Source: Crocinitomicaceae bacterium
GTDB taxonomy: Bacteria; Bacteroidota; Bacteroidia; Flavobacteriales_D; Crocinitomicaceae
Assembly (NCBI GenBank): GCA_024639405.1
Contig: JAHEIL010000045.1
Span: 62,001 to 126,000 of the forward strand
Reading direction: 5' to 3'
Length of the DNA: 64,000 nt
Below are positions 54,886 to 62,989 of this stretch, in pieces; the first letter of the stretch is position 1; each line of letters opens with the position of its first letter. A program made the position numbers and the translations under genes. Under the pieces are notes generated by a model. That model did not search any database and was not told the DNA's origin. It saw nothing but the letters and a program-made list of their open reading frames with translations.

Positions 54886-55782
54886 ATGATTACAATCGAT
54901 CCAAAAGCTATTCCTGTTCAAAAATTACATCAATATTTATTAGGTGCAATTGGGCCACGACCGATTGCTTTTGCTTCAACAATTGATCAAGATGGAAACA
55001 ATAACTTGGCGCCCTTTAGTTTTTTCAATGTTTTCAGTGCTAATCCTCCCATTTTGATTTTTTCTCCTGCTCGTTCAGGAAGAACAAATACCAATAAAGA
55101 TACGTTCCACAATGTAAAAGCAATTCCTGAAGTTGTAATCAACATTGTGAATCATTCAATTGTTCATCAAATGAGTCTGGCAAGTTCTCCTTATTCTGCT
55201 GGCACAAGTGAATTTACGAAATCGGGGCTCACTCCTATTGCATCAGAGTTAATACGTCCAATGCGCGTAGCAGAATCTCCTGTTCAATTTGAATGTAAAG
55301 TGAATGAAGTAGTTGAATTAGGTTCAGAAGGTGGTGCAGGTAATTTAATCATCTGTGAAGTTTTAAAAATTCATATTCAATCTGGTGTTTTGGATGAAAA
55401 CAACATGATTGATCAACATAAAATTGATTTAGTGGCTCGAATGGGAGGCAACTGGTATTGTCATGCCAACAGCAGTTCTATGTTTGAATTAATTAAACCA
55501 ATCACTACCTGTGGAATTGGTTACGATCAAATCCCACTTGACATTAGAAATAGTAAAGTTTTATCAGGAAACGACCTTGGTCAATTAGGTGGTATTGAAG
55601 AATTGCCGAATGAAACAGATGTTAACGAATACAAATTAATTGAATTAAGTGAATTATTTGTATCTTTAGAAGATGTGCCTGTTGAATTAGAAGAAAAACT
55701 TCACCAACGCGCCAAACAATTATTAACAGAAAATAAATTAAATGAGGCGTGGATGACGTTGCTTTCATTTAATAACGGATAG
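54886..55782 (+). CDS. Flavin reductase family protein (FMN-binding split barrel)
   Basis: A 298-residue flavin-binding protein. The first ~200 residues match the split-barrel flavin reductase fold: GPRPIAFASTIDQDG, LAPFSFFNVFSANPPILIFSP (FMN-phosphate and substrate region) and ETVYNI-like strand KAIPEVVINIV. The C-terminal ~95 residues (YDQIPLDIRNSKVLSGNDLGQL, then a helical segment) are an extension seen in Bacteroidota homologues. No signal peptide; cytoplasmic. Its physiological electron donor and acceptor are unknown. The DUF3127 gene follows 24 bases later. Confidence 0.88.
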   Translation: MITIDPKAIPVQKLHQYLLGAIGPRPIAFASTIDQDGNNNLAPFSFFNVFSANPPILIFSPARSGRTNTNKDTFHNVKAIPEVVINIVNHSIVHQMSLASSPYSAGTSEFTKSGLTPIASELIRPMRVAESPVQFECKVNEVVELGSEGGAGNLIICEVLKIHIQSGVLDENNMIDQHKIDLVARMGGNWYCHANSSSMFELIKPITTCGIGYDQIPLDIRNSKVLSGNDLGQLGGIEELPNETDVNEYKLIELSELFVSLEDVPVELEEKLHQRAKQLLTENKLNEAWMTLLSFNNG

Positions 55783-55806
55783 AAAACACAACAAATAATA
55801 ACGAAT

Positions 55807-56202
55807 ATGTTTAAATTAACAGGAACCGTAAAGGTTTTGAACAATACAGTTCAAGTATCAGAAAAATTTTCTAAAAGAGAATTTGTAGTAACAGATACAT
55901 CAAGTATGTACCCACAAGATATTTTATTTCAAGCGACTCAAGATAAATGTAGCCTTTTGGATGCTATTCAAGTAAATGAGCAAGTTGAAGTTTCTTTCAA
56001 TCTTCGTGGACGTGAATGGACAAATCCGCAAGGTGAAGTGAAATATTTCAATAGTTTAGAAGCTTGGAGAATTGAAAAAGTTGGTCAAAATACACCACAA
56101 GGAATGCCTCAAGGTGGACCTTCAGCAATGAATTTAGATCCTATTGCAACGCCTTCTGCAGCTGTGAATACAGATAGCGAAGATGATGATTTGCCGTTCT
56201 AA
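55807..56202 (+). CDS. DUF3127 protein with SSB-like acidic C-terminal tip
   Basis: A 131-residue protein. Residues 1-95 form a compact beta-rich domain (LTGTVKVL, KREFVVTDT, QVEVSFNLRGREW, KYFNSLEAWRIEKV) that I recall as DUF3127, likely an OB-like barrel. Residues 100-120 are a Pro/Gly/Gln-rich linker, and the C-terminus ends SEDDDLPF. Known: DDD(I/L)PF is the tip by which single-stranded DNA-binding proteins recruit repair and replication partners. Inferred: this protein may bind single-stranded nucleic acid or recruit the same partners. A terminator follows. Confidence 0.9.
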   Translation: MFKLTGTVKVLNNTVQVSEKFSKREFVVTDTSSMYPQDILFQATQDKCSLLDAIQVNEQVEVSFNLRGREWTNPQGEVKYFNSLEAWRIEKVGQNTPQGMPQGGPSAMNLDPIATPSAAVNTDSEDDDLPF

Positions 56203-56221
56203 TTTTAGACAACTATAATTT

Positions 56222-56254
56222 AAACCCGATTTATCTAATGAATCGGGTTTTTTT
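56222..56254 (+). terminator. Rho-independent terminator after the DUF3127 gene
   Basis: A 10-bp stem (56222-56231 with 56241-56250, AACCCGATT/AATCGGGTT) with a 9-base loop and a run of T residues to 56254. It lies just before the DUF2007 ATG at 56260. Confidence 0.85.
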
Positions 56255-56259
56255 AGCTG

Positions 56260-56649
56260 ATGGAATACACTACCTTAAAATCATTTGACAATTCAATTGA
56301 CGCTCATTTATTTCGTGTAGAACTCGAGGCAAATGGCTTTGAAGTTTTTGTTGTGGACGAAAACATAGTGACTACCGTTCCCTTTTATTCCAATGCTGTT
56401 GGTGGTATTAAGATAAAAGTAGCGCAAGATCAATTAGAAGCTGCAGTTAATTATCTTAAAGCTACAGCTGAAACGATGAAATCTTCGATTGTTTGTCCAT
56501 CATGTAATAGCAACGATATCCATGTTGACTTCAAATCGATCCGATCTATAAAATCACTCTTGCTATTTATCTTTTCTGCTATTATTAGCAATCATGGCAT
56601 CGGTTCTGAAAAAGTAAACCGTTGTAATCAATGTAAAAAAGAATTTTAA
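56260..56649 (+). CDS. DUF2007-like protein with C-terminal zinc ribbon
   Basis: A 129-residue protein. Residues 1-70 resemble DUF2007 (LKSFDNSIDAHLFRVELEANGFEVFVVDENI, then GGIKIKV), a small alpha/beta domain annotated as a putative signal-transducing protein. The rest has CPSC and a C-terminal CNQC, a likely zinc ribbon interrupted by a short hydrophobic stretch (LLLFIFSAIIS). The ATG is only 6 bases past a terminator, so readthrough or a promoter inside the hairpin region must drive it. Function unknown. Confidence 0.82.
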   Translation: MEYTTLKSFDNSIDAHLFRVELEANGFEVFVVDENIVTTVPFYSNAVGGIKIKVAQDQLEAAVNYLKATAETMKSSIVCPSCNSNDIHVDFKSIRSIKSLLLFIFSAIISNHGIGSEKVNRCNQCKKEF

Positions 56650-56651
56650 GC

Positions 56652-56683
56652 AATAAAAAAGCCTATCATTGCTGACAGGCTTT
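56652..56683 (-). terminator. Terminator of the cold-shock gene
   Basis: On the minus strand AAAGCCTGTCA pairs with TGATAGGCTTT (one G-T wobble), followed by a T run. On the plus strand the same pair is an A-C mismatch, so it favours the minus-strand gene. Confidence 0.7.
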
Positions 56684-56705
56684 AAAAAAAAATATAAAGT
56701 ATCTA

Positions 56706-56897
56706 TTAGATAACTTTCACATTAACTGCGTTTAATCCTTTTTTTCCTTCTTGTAGTTCAAATTCTACTTCATCACCATCACGGATTTCATCTACTAAAC
56801 CTGAAATGTGTACGAAATACTCTTTCCCTGTGCTTTCTTCGTTAATGAAACCAAATCCTTTTGATTCATTGAAGAATTTTACTGTGCCTTTACTCAT
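56706..56897 (-). CDS. Cold-shock protein, CspA family
   Basis: A 63-residue single cold-shock domain that binds single-stranded RNA and DNA and melts secondary structure. RNP1 is KGFGFI and RNP2 is YFVHI; ATG start at 56897 and the length is typical. A single gene with its own terminator; no clear promoter consensus in the AT-rich 115-base gap upstream. Role in cold adaptation or general RNA chaperoning is by family. Confidence 0.96.
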   Translation of the reverse strand: MSKGTVKFFNESKGFGFINEESTGKEYFVHISGLVDEIRDGDEVEFELQEGKKGLNAVNVKVI

Positions 56898-57012
56898 TTT
56901 GTAAAAATTATAATATATAAAGGACGAAGGTACGCTTATAAAAAGGATATATGCTATTTATTTCACTTTATTATGAAAGTAATTTGAAAAAAAATAGATA
57001 AAATACTAAATA

Positions 57013-57798
57013 CTAACGATTTAAGCCTTTCAGATACTGAATCACTTTGGTATTGAATATTTCAGATTGCTCAACATTTACCACATGCCCACAATTTGGA
57101 ACAACAATTAACTGCGATGAAGCGTGATTTTCAACCAGTTTTGTAATAGAAGGCAAAAACATATGATCTTCAGCACCCATAATGTATAAGGTAGGAATTC
57201 CTACATCTTTAATTCTGAAAAAAGCCAATAATGGATTTACTTCTGAAACCAATTTAAACCATCGAATGAATTCTTTCTGGTATAATTTCTTCGCTTCATT
57301 AATAAATAAAACACGTGATTCTTTATGGCTCTTTTTTGGCATAATAACAAATGCTAAAAATTTGTACAAGACAAGATATGGTATAACAGATTTAAATGTA
57401 GCTCCTAAGCGCATTAATACTTGTCCTCGTAAATTCAATTTCATTACAGCGCCACCCATAATCATACTTTTAGTTCGTTCTGGAAAGCGTTCTGTTATTT
57501 CACGAATAATTATTGTGCCTAAAGAAATACCTATAAAATGCGTTGATTTTATGTTTAAATGATCCAACGTTTCAATGACATCATCTCCGATTGAATGAAA
57601 AGTATACCGATGTAATTTTTTGGATTGAACAATTTTCTTTGATTTGCCATGCCCTCTTAAATCGACTAGCAATACATTGTAATGTTCTTTGAAATCTCGT
57701 ATTTGCTTATACCAAATGGTACTACTACCACCAGCGCCATGAACAAATGTTACCCATTCGGCTTTTTCATCTAAAACATACGTTGTGTAATTCAACAT
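57013..57798 (-). CDS. Alpha/beta hydrolase
   Basis: A 261-residue alpha/beta-fold hydrolase. The oxyanion region is FVHGAGGSSTIW, the nucleophile elbow is GISLGT (Ser), the acid is the Asp of MGAEDHMF, and the His is in CGHVVNVEQ. All three catalytic residues are visible. It lacks a signal peptide, and its substrate is not readable. The ATG at 57798 directly follows the stop of a small frame (57799), which favours coupled translation of a possible 42-residue protein. Confidence 0.9.
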   Translation of the reverse strand: MLNYTTYVLDEKAEWVTFVHGAGGSSTIWYKQIRDFKEHYNVLLVDLRGHGKSKKIVQSKKLHRYTFHSIGDDVIETLDHLNIKSTHFIGISLGTIIIREITERFPERTKSMIMGGAVMKLNLRGQVLMRLGATFKSVIPYLVLYKFLAFVIMPKKSHKESRVLFINEAKKLYQKEFIRWFKLVSEVNPLLAFFRIKDVGIPTLYIMGAEDHMFLPSITKLVENHASSQLIVVPNCGHVVNVEQSEIFNTKVIQYLKGLNR

Positions 57799-57927
57799 TT
57801 AATTTTCCCAGTTAAAGGGCATTCTCTTATCAAAAATGATAGCGCCGTATAAGTTGAACAAAGATAGAATAATTATTAAAGGAAAGTAATTATGAAACCA
57901 ATTGTTCAAAAAAACCTCCAATCTCAT
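57799..57927 (-). CDS. Possible 42-residue single-pass membrane protein
   Basis: From the ATG at 57927 the frame encodes 42 residues with one hydrophobic helix (YFPLIIILSLFNLYGAIIF) and the end FDKRMPFNWEN. It overlaps the 3' end of the M24 gene by 38 bases and its stop abuts the ATG of the hydrolase. The membrane segment and packing suggest a real small protein, but with no homologue recalled it could be chance. Confidence 0.4.
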   Translation of the reverse strand: MRLEVFLNNWFHNYFPLIIILSLFNLYGAIIFDKRMPFNWEN

Positions 57928-58567
57928 GACGTCGATCAATGAAATGAATTTCATAAATCCAAAATCGATCATTACCTGATTGATCTTTTTCACACATCAA
58001 TTGATGGTTATTGGGATGAATATAATTCAATGAGCTTTCACCTTGAATTTTCTCATGTGGAAACTCTCCAATCAAATGCCCACAATGTTTATTACCAAAT
58101 TCCCATCCATATATTTCGGCTAAATTTTTCGTGAAAAAATAAAAATCAGCACCTGTAATATCCATTTTATTTTGATTATAAAAACGCTTACCATCATTCC
58201 AAGCAGCTTCGATGTCACTTTTCAATTTTAATTTTCGCTTGCAATTACCCAAAACGTATGTTCTGCCAAAATCTGCTTCCCAAGCATCAAACACAGGACC
58301 AAAATCAAAAAAAACAATGTCATCCGAATCCAATATTAAGTTTGGTGGGTTTTCTCGATAGGGCAATAATGTATTTTTTCCAGCTCTTACAATTCGCTTG
58401 TGCCAGTACTTAGTAATGCCAAAAAGTTCTTCTGCTAAGGAGTAAATCTGAGAATTTAACTGTTCTTCAGAAGCACCAGTTTGCACTAAATTCCGCTCTT
58501 GAATGACAGAAAACAAATGCGCTGCTTTGCGTTCTGCTTCTCTTAGTTGTAGTAGTTGATCAACCAT
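57890..58567 (-). CDS. M24 family metallopeptidase (Xaa-Pro aminopeptidase-like)
   Basis: A 225-residue member of the pita-bread M24 family, which uses two metal ions to remove N-terminal residues or Xaa-Pro dipeptides. Ligand candidates: FFDFGP and EADFGRTY (two Asp), GHLIGEFPHE (His), the Glu of WIYEIHF and the Glu of HEIGGFFE. The N-terminal domain of aminopeptidase P is absent, so it is a short single-domain form. The ATG at 58567 (MVDQLLQL) is preferred to the frame's earlier start at 58612. Substrate unknown. Confidence 0.85.
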   Translation of the reverse strand: MVDQLLQLREAERKAAHLFSVIQERNLVQTGASEEQLNSQIYSLAEELFGITKYWHKRIVRAGKNTLLPYRENPPNLILDSDDIVFFDFGPVFDAWEADFGRTYVLGNCKRKLKLKSDIEAAWNDGKRFYNQNKMDITGADFYFFTKNLAEIYGWEFGNKHCGHLIGEFPHEKIQGESSLNYIHPNNHQLMCEKDQSGNDRFWIYEIHFIDRRHEIGGFFEQLVS

Positions 58568-58690
58568 AATTCTGGATTTAAACAAATATACAACAATCAA
58601 TTGATAAATCAAAATAAATAAAATACTGATTTACAAGTGTTTAAAATTTAACATAGATGAAATCCAACTTAAATTTAATGCCGTAAAAAA

Positions 58691-58720
58691 TTGCCAAACT
58701 TAATTTGCACCTTATCTTTG
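58691..58720 (+). promoter_or_regulatory. Promoter of the ABC-F gene
   Basis: TTG (58691-58693), a 19-base spacer and TATCTTTG (58713-58720), 18 bases before the ATG. Full match to the Bacteroidota consensus. Confidence 0.75.
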
Positions 58721-58738
58721 CAAACTTAAAATTTTAGA

Positions 58739-60376
58739 ATGATATCAATTGATGCTTTAGCCGTTGAATTTAGCGGATCAACTCTTTTTTCTGACGTTTC
58801 ATTTGTAATAAATGAAAATGACAAAATTGCCTTGATGGGCAAAAATGGTGCTGGGAAATCAACTTTATTAAAAATTCTTGCTGGAATTAACAAACCAACA
58901 AAAGGTTCTGTTTCTGCTCCAAAAGAAGCAGTGATAGCCTATCTTCCTCAACATTTGTTAACGGAAGATAAATGTACCGTTTTTGAAGAAACCTCGAAAG
59001 CATTTCAAACCATCTTTTCAATGAAAGAGGAAATTGATGCGTTGAACAACGAATTAACGGTTCGAACAGACTATGATTCTGACGAATACATGAAAATCAT
59101 TGAACGTGTTTCAGAGTTAAGTGAGAAATATTATTCAATCGAAGAAATCAATTACGAAGCTGAAGTTGAAAAAGTACTTCAGGGACTAGGATTCTTAAGA
59201 AGTGATTTCAATCGTCCTACTTCAGAATTTAGTGGTGGTTGGAGAATGCGAATTGAACTAGCAAAAATATTGTTACAAAAACCAGATTTGATATTATTAG
59301 ATGAGCCAACCAACCACATGGACATTGATTCAATCGAATGGTTGGAAGATTTTTTAATCAATCAAGCGAAAGCGGTTGTGGTAATTTCACACGATAGAGC
59401 ATTTGTAGATACTATTACAACACGCACGATTGAAGTTACAATGGGTAGAATCTATGACTACAAGGCAAAATATTCTCATTATTTAGAATTAAGAAAAGAC
59501 AGACGGTCTCAACAGCAAAAACAATTTGAAGAACAACAAAAGTTCATTGCTGAAACAACTGAATTCATCGAACGATTCAAAGGAACGTATTCTAAAACCT
59601 TACAAGTTCAATCGCGTGTTAAAATGTTGGAGAAACTAGAATTGGTTGAAGTTGACGAAGTTGATTCTTCGGCGCTTCGGTTAAAATTTCCACCAGCACC
59701 ACGTTCTGGGAATTATCCCGTAACGGTGAATGAACTGACCAAGAAATATGGAGATCATACTGTTTTCGAAAAAGCATCATTAACCATTGAACGAGGTCAA
59801 AAAGTTGCATTTGTTGGTAAAAATGGTGAAGGTAAATCTACTATGATCAAAGCCATCATGAAAGAAATTGATATTGAAGGTCAACTAGAATTGGGACACA
59901 ATGTTCAAATTGGTTACTTCGCTCAAAATCAAGCAGCCTTATTAGATGAAAACTTGTCTATCTATGAAACGATTGATCAAATTGCTGTTGGAGATATCAG
60001 AACCAAAGTAAAAGATATTTTAGGTGCTTTTATGTTTGGTGGAGAAATCGCACAGAAAAAAGTGAAGGTTTTATCAGGTGGTGAAAAAACACGCTTGGCC
60101 ATGATTAAATTATTATTAGAGCCTGTCAACTTACTAATATTAGATGAGCCGACGAATCATTTGGACATGAAAACAAAGGATATCATTAAAGATGCTTTAA
60201 AAGCTTTTGATGGAACATTGATTTTAGTTTCACACGACCGTGATTTCTTGGATGGATTGGCAACTAAAGTATTTGAATTTGGTAACAAACGTGTCAAAGA
60301 ACATTTTGAAGATGTAAAAGGATTTTTAGCGAAGAAGAAAATGGATTCTTTGAAAGAAATCGAACATAAAAACTAA
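58739..60376 (+). CDS. ABC-F family ATPase
   Basis: A 545-residue ribosome-associated-type protein with two ATP-binding domains and no membrane part. Walker A 1 is GKNGAGKST (34-42), signature 1 FSGGWRMRIELAK, Walker B 1 LILLDEPTNHMD; the second set is GKNGEGKST, LSGGEKTRLA and LLILDEPTNHLD. A charged linker of about 80 residues (QQQKQFEEQQKF, basic helical) joins them. Known: ABC-F proteins act on ribosomes in translation, and some protect against antibiotics. Which subfamily this is cannot be decided by eye, and no antibiotic-resistance role is claimed. Confidence 0.93.
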   Translation: MISIDALAVEFSGSTLFSDVSFVINENDKIALMGKNGAGKSTLLKILAGINKPTKGSVSAPKEAVIAYLPQHLLTEDKCTVFEETSKAFQTIFSMKEEIDALNNELTVRTDYDSDEYMKIIERVSELSEKYYSIEEINYEAEVEKVLQGLGFLRSDFNRPTSEFSGGWRMRIELAKILLQKPDLILLDEPTNHMDIDSIEWLEDFLINQAKAVVVISHDRAFVDTITTRTIEVTMGRIYDYKAKYSHYLELRKDRRSQQQKQFEEQQKFIAETTEFIERFKGTYSKTLQVQSRVKMLEKLELVEVDEVDSSALRLKFPPAPRSGNYPVTVNELTKKYGDHTVFEKASLTIERGQKVAFVGKNGEGKSTMIKAIMKEIDIEGQLELGHNVQIGYFAQNQAALLDENLSIYETIDQIAVGDIRTKVKDILGAFMFGGEIAQKKVKVLSGGEKTRLAMIKLLLEPVNLLILDEPTNHLDMKTKDIIKDALKAFDGTLILVSHDRDFLDGLATKVFEFGNKRVKEHFEDVKGFLAKKKMDSLKEIEHKN

Positions 60377-60388
60377 TTACATTTCAAT

Positions 60389-61495
60389 TCAATAGTTCTT
60401 AATTATTCTACCTTTCCATTGAACAGTTTTATAGTTAGATAAAGTGACTATTAAAATGCTGTAAAATGGGAACATTAATACATAAAAAGGAAGTAAAATT
60501 AATGTCACTAGCCTTCCTTGTAATTGAAAAAAATGCCAAAAAAATAGTGAGTCAACAAAAAGTTTGAGAAAAATTACAGTGAAAAACTCAATCCAATTCG
60601 CATGTATTCCATAATATACTATTCCGACAAAAAACACACCGGTAAAAACCGCTTGCAATGCAACTAGAATCGAAGCGTCTTTATCTTTCACTGCTCCTGT
60701 TTTTGAAAACCAGCGCAAGCGTTGTTGAAGGTATTCATTGATGGATTGAGGTGTTTCTGTGCATACAGCATGTTTCATGGATGATGCCAATATTACATTT
60801 GCACCAGCTTTTTTGAAGTCATTTAATAAAAAAACATCATCTCCACTATTGATATATGCATGTTTTTCAATTGAATCTACTTTGTGAAAAGTTGTCGCTT
60901 TGAAAAGTAAATTTGCCCCACTAGCTACAATAGGCGACTTTAATCCTGCGATACCTTGGTTCAATGCATTGATTAACAAAACATCTAATTCGAAAAATCG
61001 TTGAAAAAATGAATTAGCTTTTAAAATTACTGGTAATATTAACATGTCAACTTTTGGTAAATCTTCTAATTTTTGAAAATAATCCGAAGCAAACACGATA
61101 TCTGCATCCAAAGTTAAATAATACGATGAAGGAAAAGCTGCTATTCCAAAACGAATGGCTTGTTTTTTACCGTTTAAATCATCTGGCATACCAAGTACAT
61201 TAAAATTTAAAGAACTGTTGTTTTGAGCGATAATTTGTATTGAATCATCTGTTGAATGATCATTTATGAATACAATGTTTGCAGGAAATTTTGTAGAGGC
61301 GTTTAAACAAGTTAGCAGTTGTTCTATTCGTTTAGCTTCATTTCTAAATGGAATCAAAACAGTGATGTCAGATAGCATTAATTTTTCTGTTAATTCAGCA
61401 AAACAGTGTTCATTCTTATTTTGTTTCAAAACACCTATAACTCTAATTATCAGCAAATAAATCACATAAAATAACGTGCAGATTGTGGTTATCAT
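60389..61495 (-). CDS. Membrane glycosyltransferase, family 2
   Basis: A 368-residue GT2. One N-terminal transmembrane helix precedes a GT-A domain with LIPFRNEAKRIEQLL, INDHSTDDS, LDADIVF (metal-binding DxD) and QRLRWFSK, the (Q/R)xxRW motif; three transmembrane helices follow. It resembles membrane-embedded glycosyltransferases for lipids or polysaccharides. Its ATG directly follows the flippase-like gene's TAA with no gap, so the two are probably cotranslated. It is convergent with the ABC-F gene, 12 bases away. Confidence 0.88.
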   Translation of the reverse strand: MITTICTLFYVIYLLIIRVIGVLKQNKNEHCFAELTEKLMLSDITVLIPFRNEAKRIEQLLTCLNASTKFPANIVFINDHSTDDSIQIIAQNNSSLNFNVLGMPDDLNGKKQAIRFGIAAFPSSYYLTLDADIVFASDYFQKLEDLPKVDMLILPVILKANSFFQRFFELDVLLINALNQGIAGLKSPIVASGANLLFKATTFHKVDSIEKHAYINSGDDVFLLNDFKKAGANVILASSMKHAVCTETPQSINEYLQQRLRWFSKTGAVKDKDASILVALQAVFTGVFFVGIVYYGIHANWIEFFTVIFLKLFVDSLFFWHFFQLQGRLVTLILLPFYVLMFPFYSILIVTLSNYKTVQWKGRIIKNY

Positions 61496-62410
61496 TTATT
61501 TCTTTTTTGCAATGAAGATAGCAAAAATTGTTGGTATGAATAAATTTAAAATCCAAACAGAAAATGATGCGATTAAAATTGATGGTTGCTGGTAACCTGC
61601 AAATGTCAATGCCCATAAAGAGATCGATTCACGTATTGCTAATTTACCTAGAAATAATGACGGAGAAATTGTCACCCACAAATAAACTTGCCAAATCCAA
61701 AAAATCAATTCTAAGGAGAATGGAACACCAAAAGCGAGTAATAACAATGCAAATTGAATAACAAATATGCTATAGCGGAGCAAACTAAAATAAATTATTT
61801 TCCACCGAAAACTTTGTTGTGTTTTTAATCGATGGAAAATTGGGAACGTTCTTTTTTTCTTGACAAAAAAACTAGCTACTTTCTCAAAATAAAAATACAA
61901 TCCAATAAAAAATAAAAGCGCACTTATAACTACCACTAAAATAGGAACAATTGGCCAATTCAAAGGGGTCTTCATCAAAATCAAGATGCTTAGCACTCCA
62001 AACAATAAGCTCATTAAAAATTGTCCGTAATTAGAAATTAAGGTTGATAAAATCAAGTCAACCCGATATTTGCGCTCGAAGTAATAAATTCTACCTAGAA
62101 AATTACCTTGCATATTCGGCGTCAACATTCCTGTAACAATTCCAGAGCAAAACGCTTGAAAAGCAATTGTTGGTGAAGTTGAAACTAAAGAAAACCGAAG
62201 TGTTTCTTTCCATTTCAGCCATTCAAAAAACCAATTTACCGGAACTAAAAGTACTGCAAAAATAAGTGCAATTGGTTGATTAAGCTGGATAGTTTGAAGG
62301 TTCCAATCGACTTTATTAAGTGATTGGACCAAAAAATAAATAAGCACAAGAAATGCGATGATTTTAAAAAAAACGAATAATATCCTCTTATTTTTTATAG
62401 CTTTAACCAA
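61496..62410 (-). CDS. LPG-synthase-TM / UPF0104-like membrane protein
   Basis: A 304-residue protein with about eight hydrophobic helices, matching my memory of the LPG_synthase_TM family (YbhN/UPF0104-like). Typical stretches are PNMQGNFLGRIYYFERKY and FLGKLAIRESISLWAL. The start is uncertain: no ATG fits. The frame opens with a TTG at 62467 inside ruvC, and the last good choice is a TTG at 62410, giving (L)VKAIKNKRILFVFFK, 14 bases from the divergent ruvC ATG. Inferred: lipid-linked transport or synthesis in partnership with the GT2 downstream. Confidence 0.8.
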   Translation of the reverse strand: MVKAIKNKRILFVFFKIIAFLVLIYFLVQSLNKVDWNLQTIQLNQPIALIFAVLLVPVNWFFEWLKWKETLRFSLVSTSPTIAFQAFCSGIVTGMLTPNMQGNFLGRIYYFERKYRVDLILSTLISNYGQFLMSLLFGVLSILILMKTPLNWPIVPILVVVISALLFFIGLYFYFEKVASFFVKKKRTFPIFHRLKTQQSFRWKIIYFSLLRYSIFVIQFALLLLAFGVPFSLELIFWIWQVYLWVTISPSLFLGKLAIRESISLWALTFAGYQQPSILIASFSVWILNLFIPTIFAIFIAKKK

Positions 62411-62424
62411 TGAATTTATTTTGA

Positions 62425-62982
62425 ATGGTTGAAGATAAGATAATTCTCGGAATTGACCCAGGTACAACGGTCTTAGGTTATGGATTAATTCACATTAAGA
62501 AGAACAAACTTGAAATGTTGAACTTTGGTGTAATCCAATTGAGCAAACTACCTACACATCCAGATAAGTTAAAGCGAATTTTCGACCGATTGGATGGAAT
62601 CATCAAAGAATTCAAGCCAGATGAAATGGCAATTGAAGCACCTTTTTTCGGAAAAAATGTTCAATCAATGCTTAAACTTGGTCGTGCGCAAGGTGTAGCA
62701 ATTGCAGCAAGTTTAAGTCACAACGTTCCATTTGAAGAATATTCGCCAAGAAGGATTAAACAAGCAATAACAGGGAATGGAAATGCGTCGAAAGAACAAG
62801 TAGCCTTGATGCTTCAGAAATTATTAAATTTCAATGAAATGCCAAAATACTTGGATGCAACAGATGGTTTAGCCGTTGCTGTTTGTCATCATTTCTCAAA
62901 AGGAATTGGAGAACACAACAAATCAAAAACGGGAAATTGGGATGCCTTTTTAAAATCAAATCCAGATAGAAAACTTCGCTAA
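62425..62982 (+). CDS. ruvC: Crossover junction endodeoxyribonuclease RuvC
   Basis: Holliday-junction resolvase that cuts the four-way DNA junctions of recombination. 185 residues with the RNase H-like acidic residues in GIDPGTTVLGYG (Asp11), AIEAPFFGKN (Glu) and DATDGLAVA (Asp), all intact. The divergent membrane-protein gene begins about 14 bases away. A possible channel-like gene follows after 7 bases. Confidence 0.97.
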   Translation: MVEDKIILGIDPGTTVLGYGLIHIKKNKLEMLNFGVIQLSKLPTHPDKLKRIFDRLDGIIKEFKPDEMAIEAPFFGKNVQSMLKLGRAQGVAIAASLSHNVPFEEYSPRRIKQAITGNGNASKEQVALMLQKLLNFNEMPKYLDATDGLAVAVCHHFSKGIGEHNKSKTGNWDAFLKSNPDRKLR

Positions 62983-62989
62983 TTCAACT

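Noticed and set aside
57799-57993. 64-residue version of the small membrane frame
   Set aside because: The extra 22 residues lie within the M24 gene and add no signal or structure; the 42-residue version from 57927 is the more economical reading.
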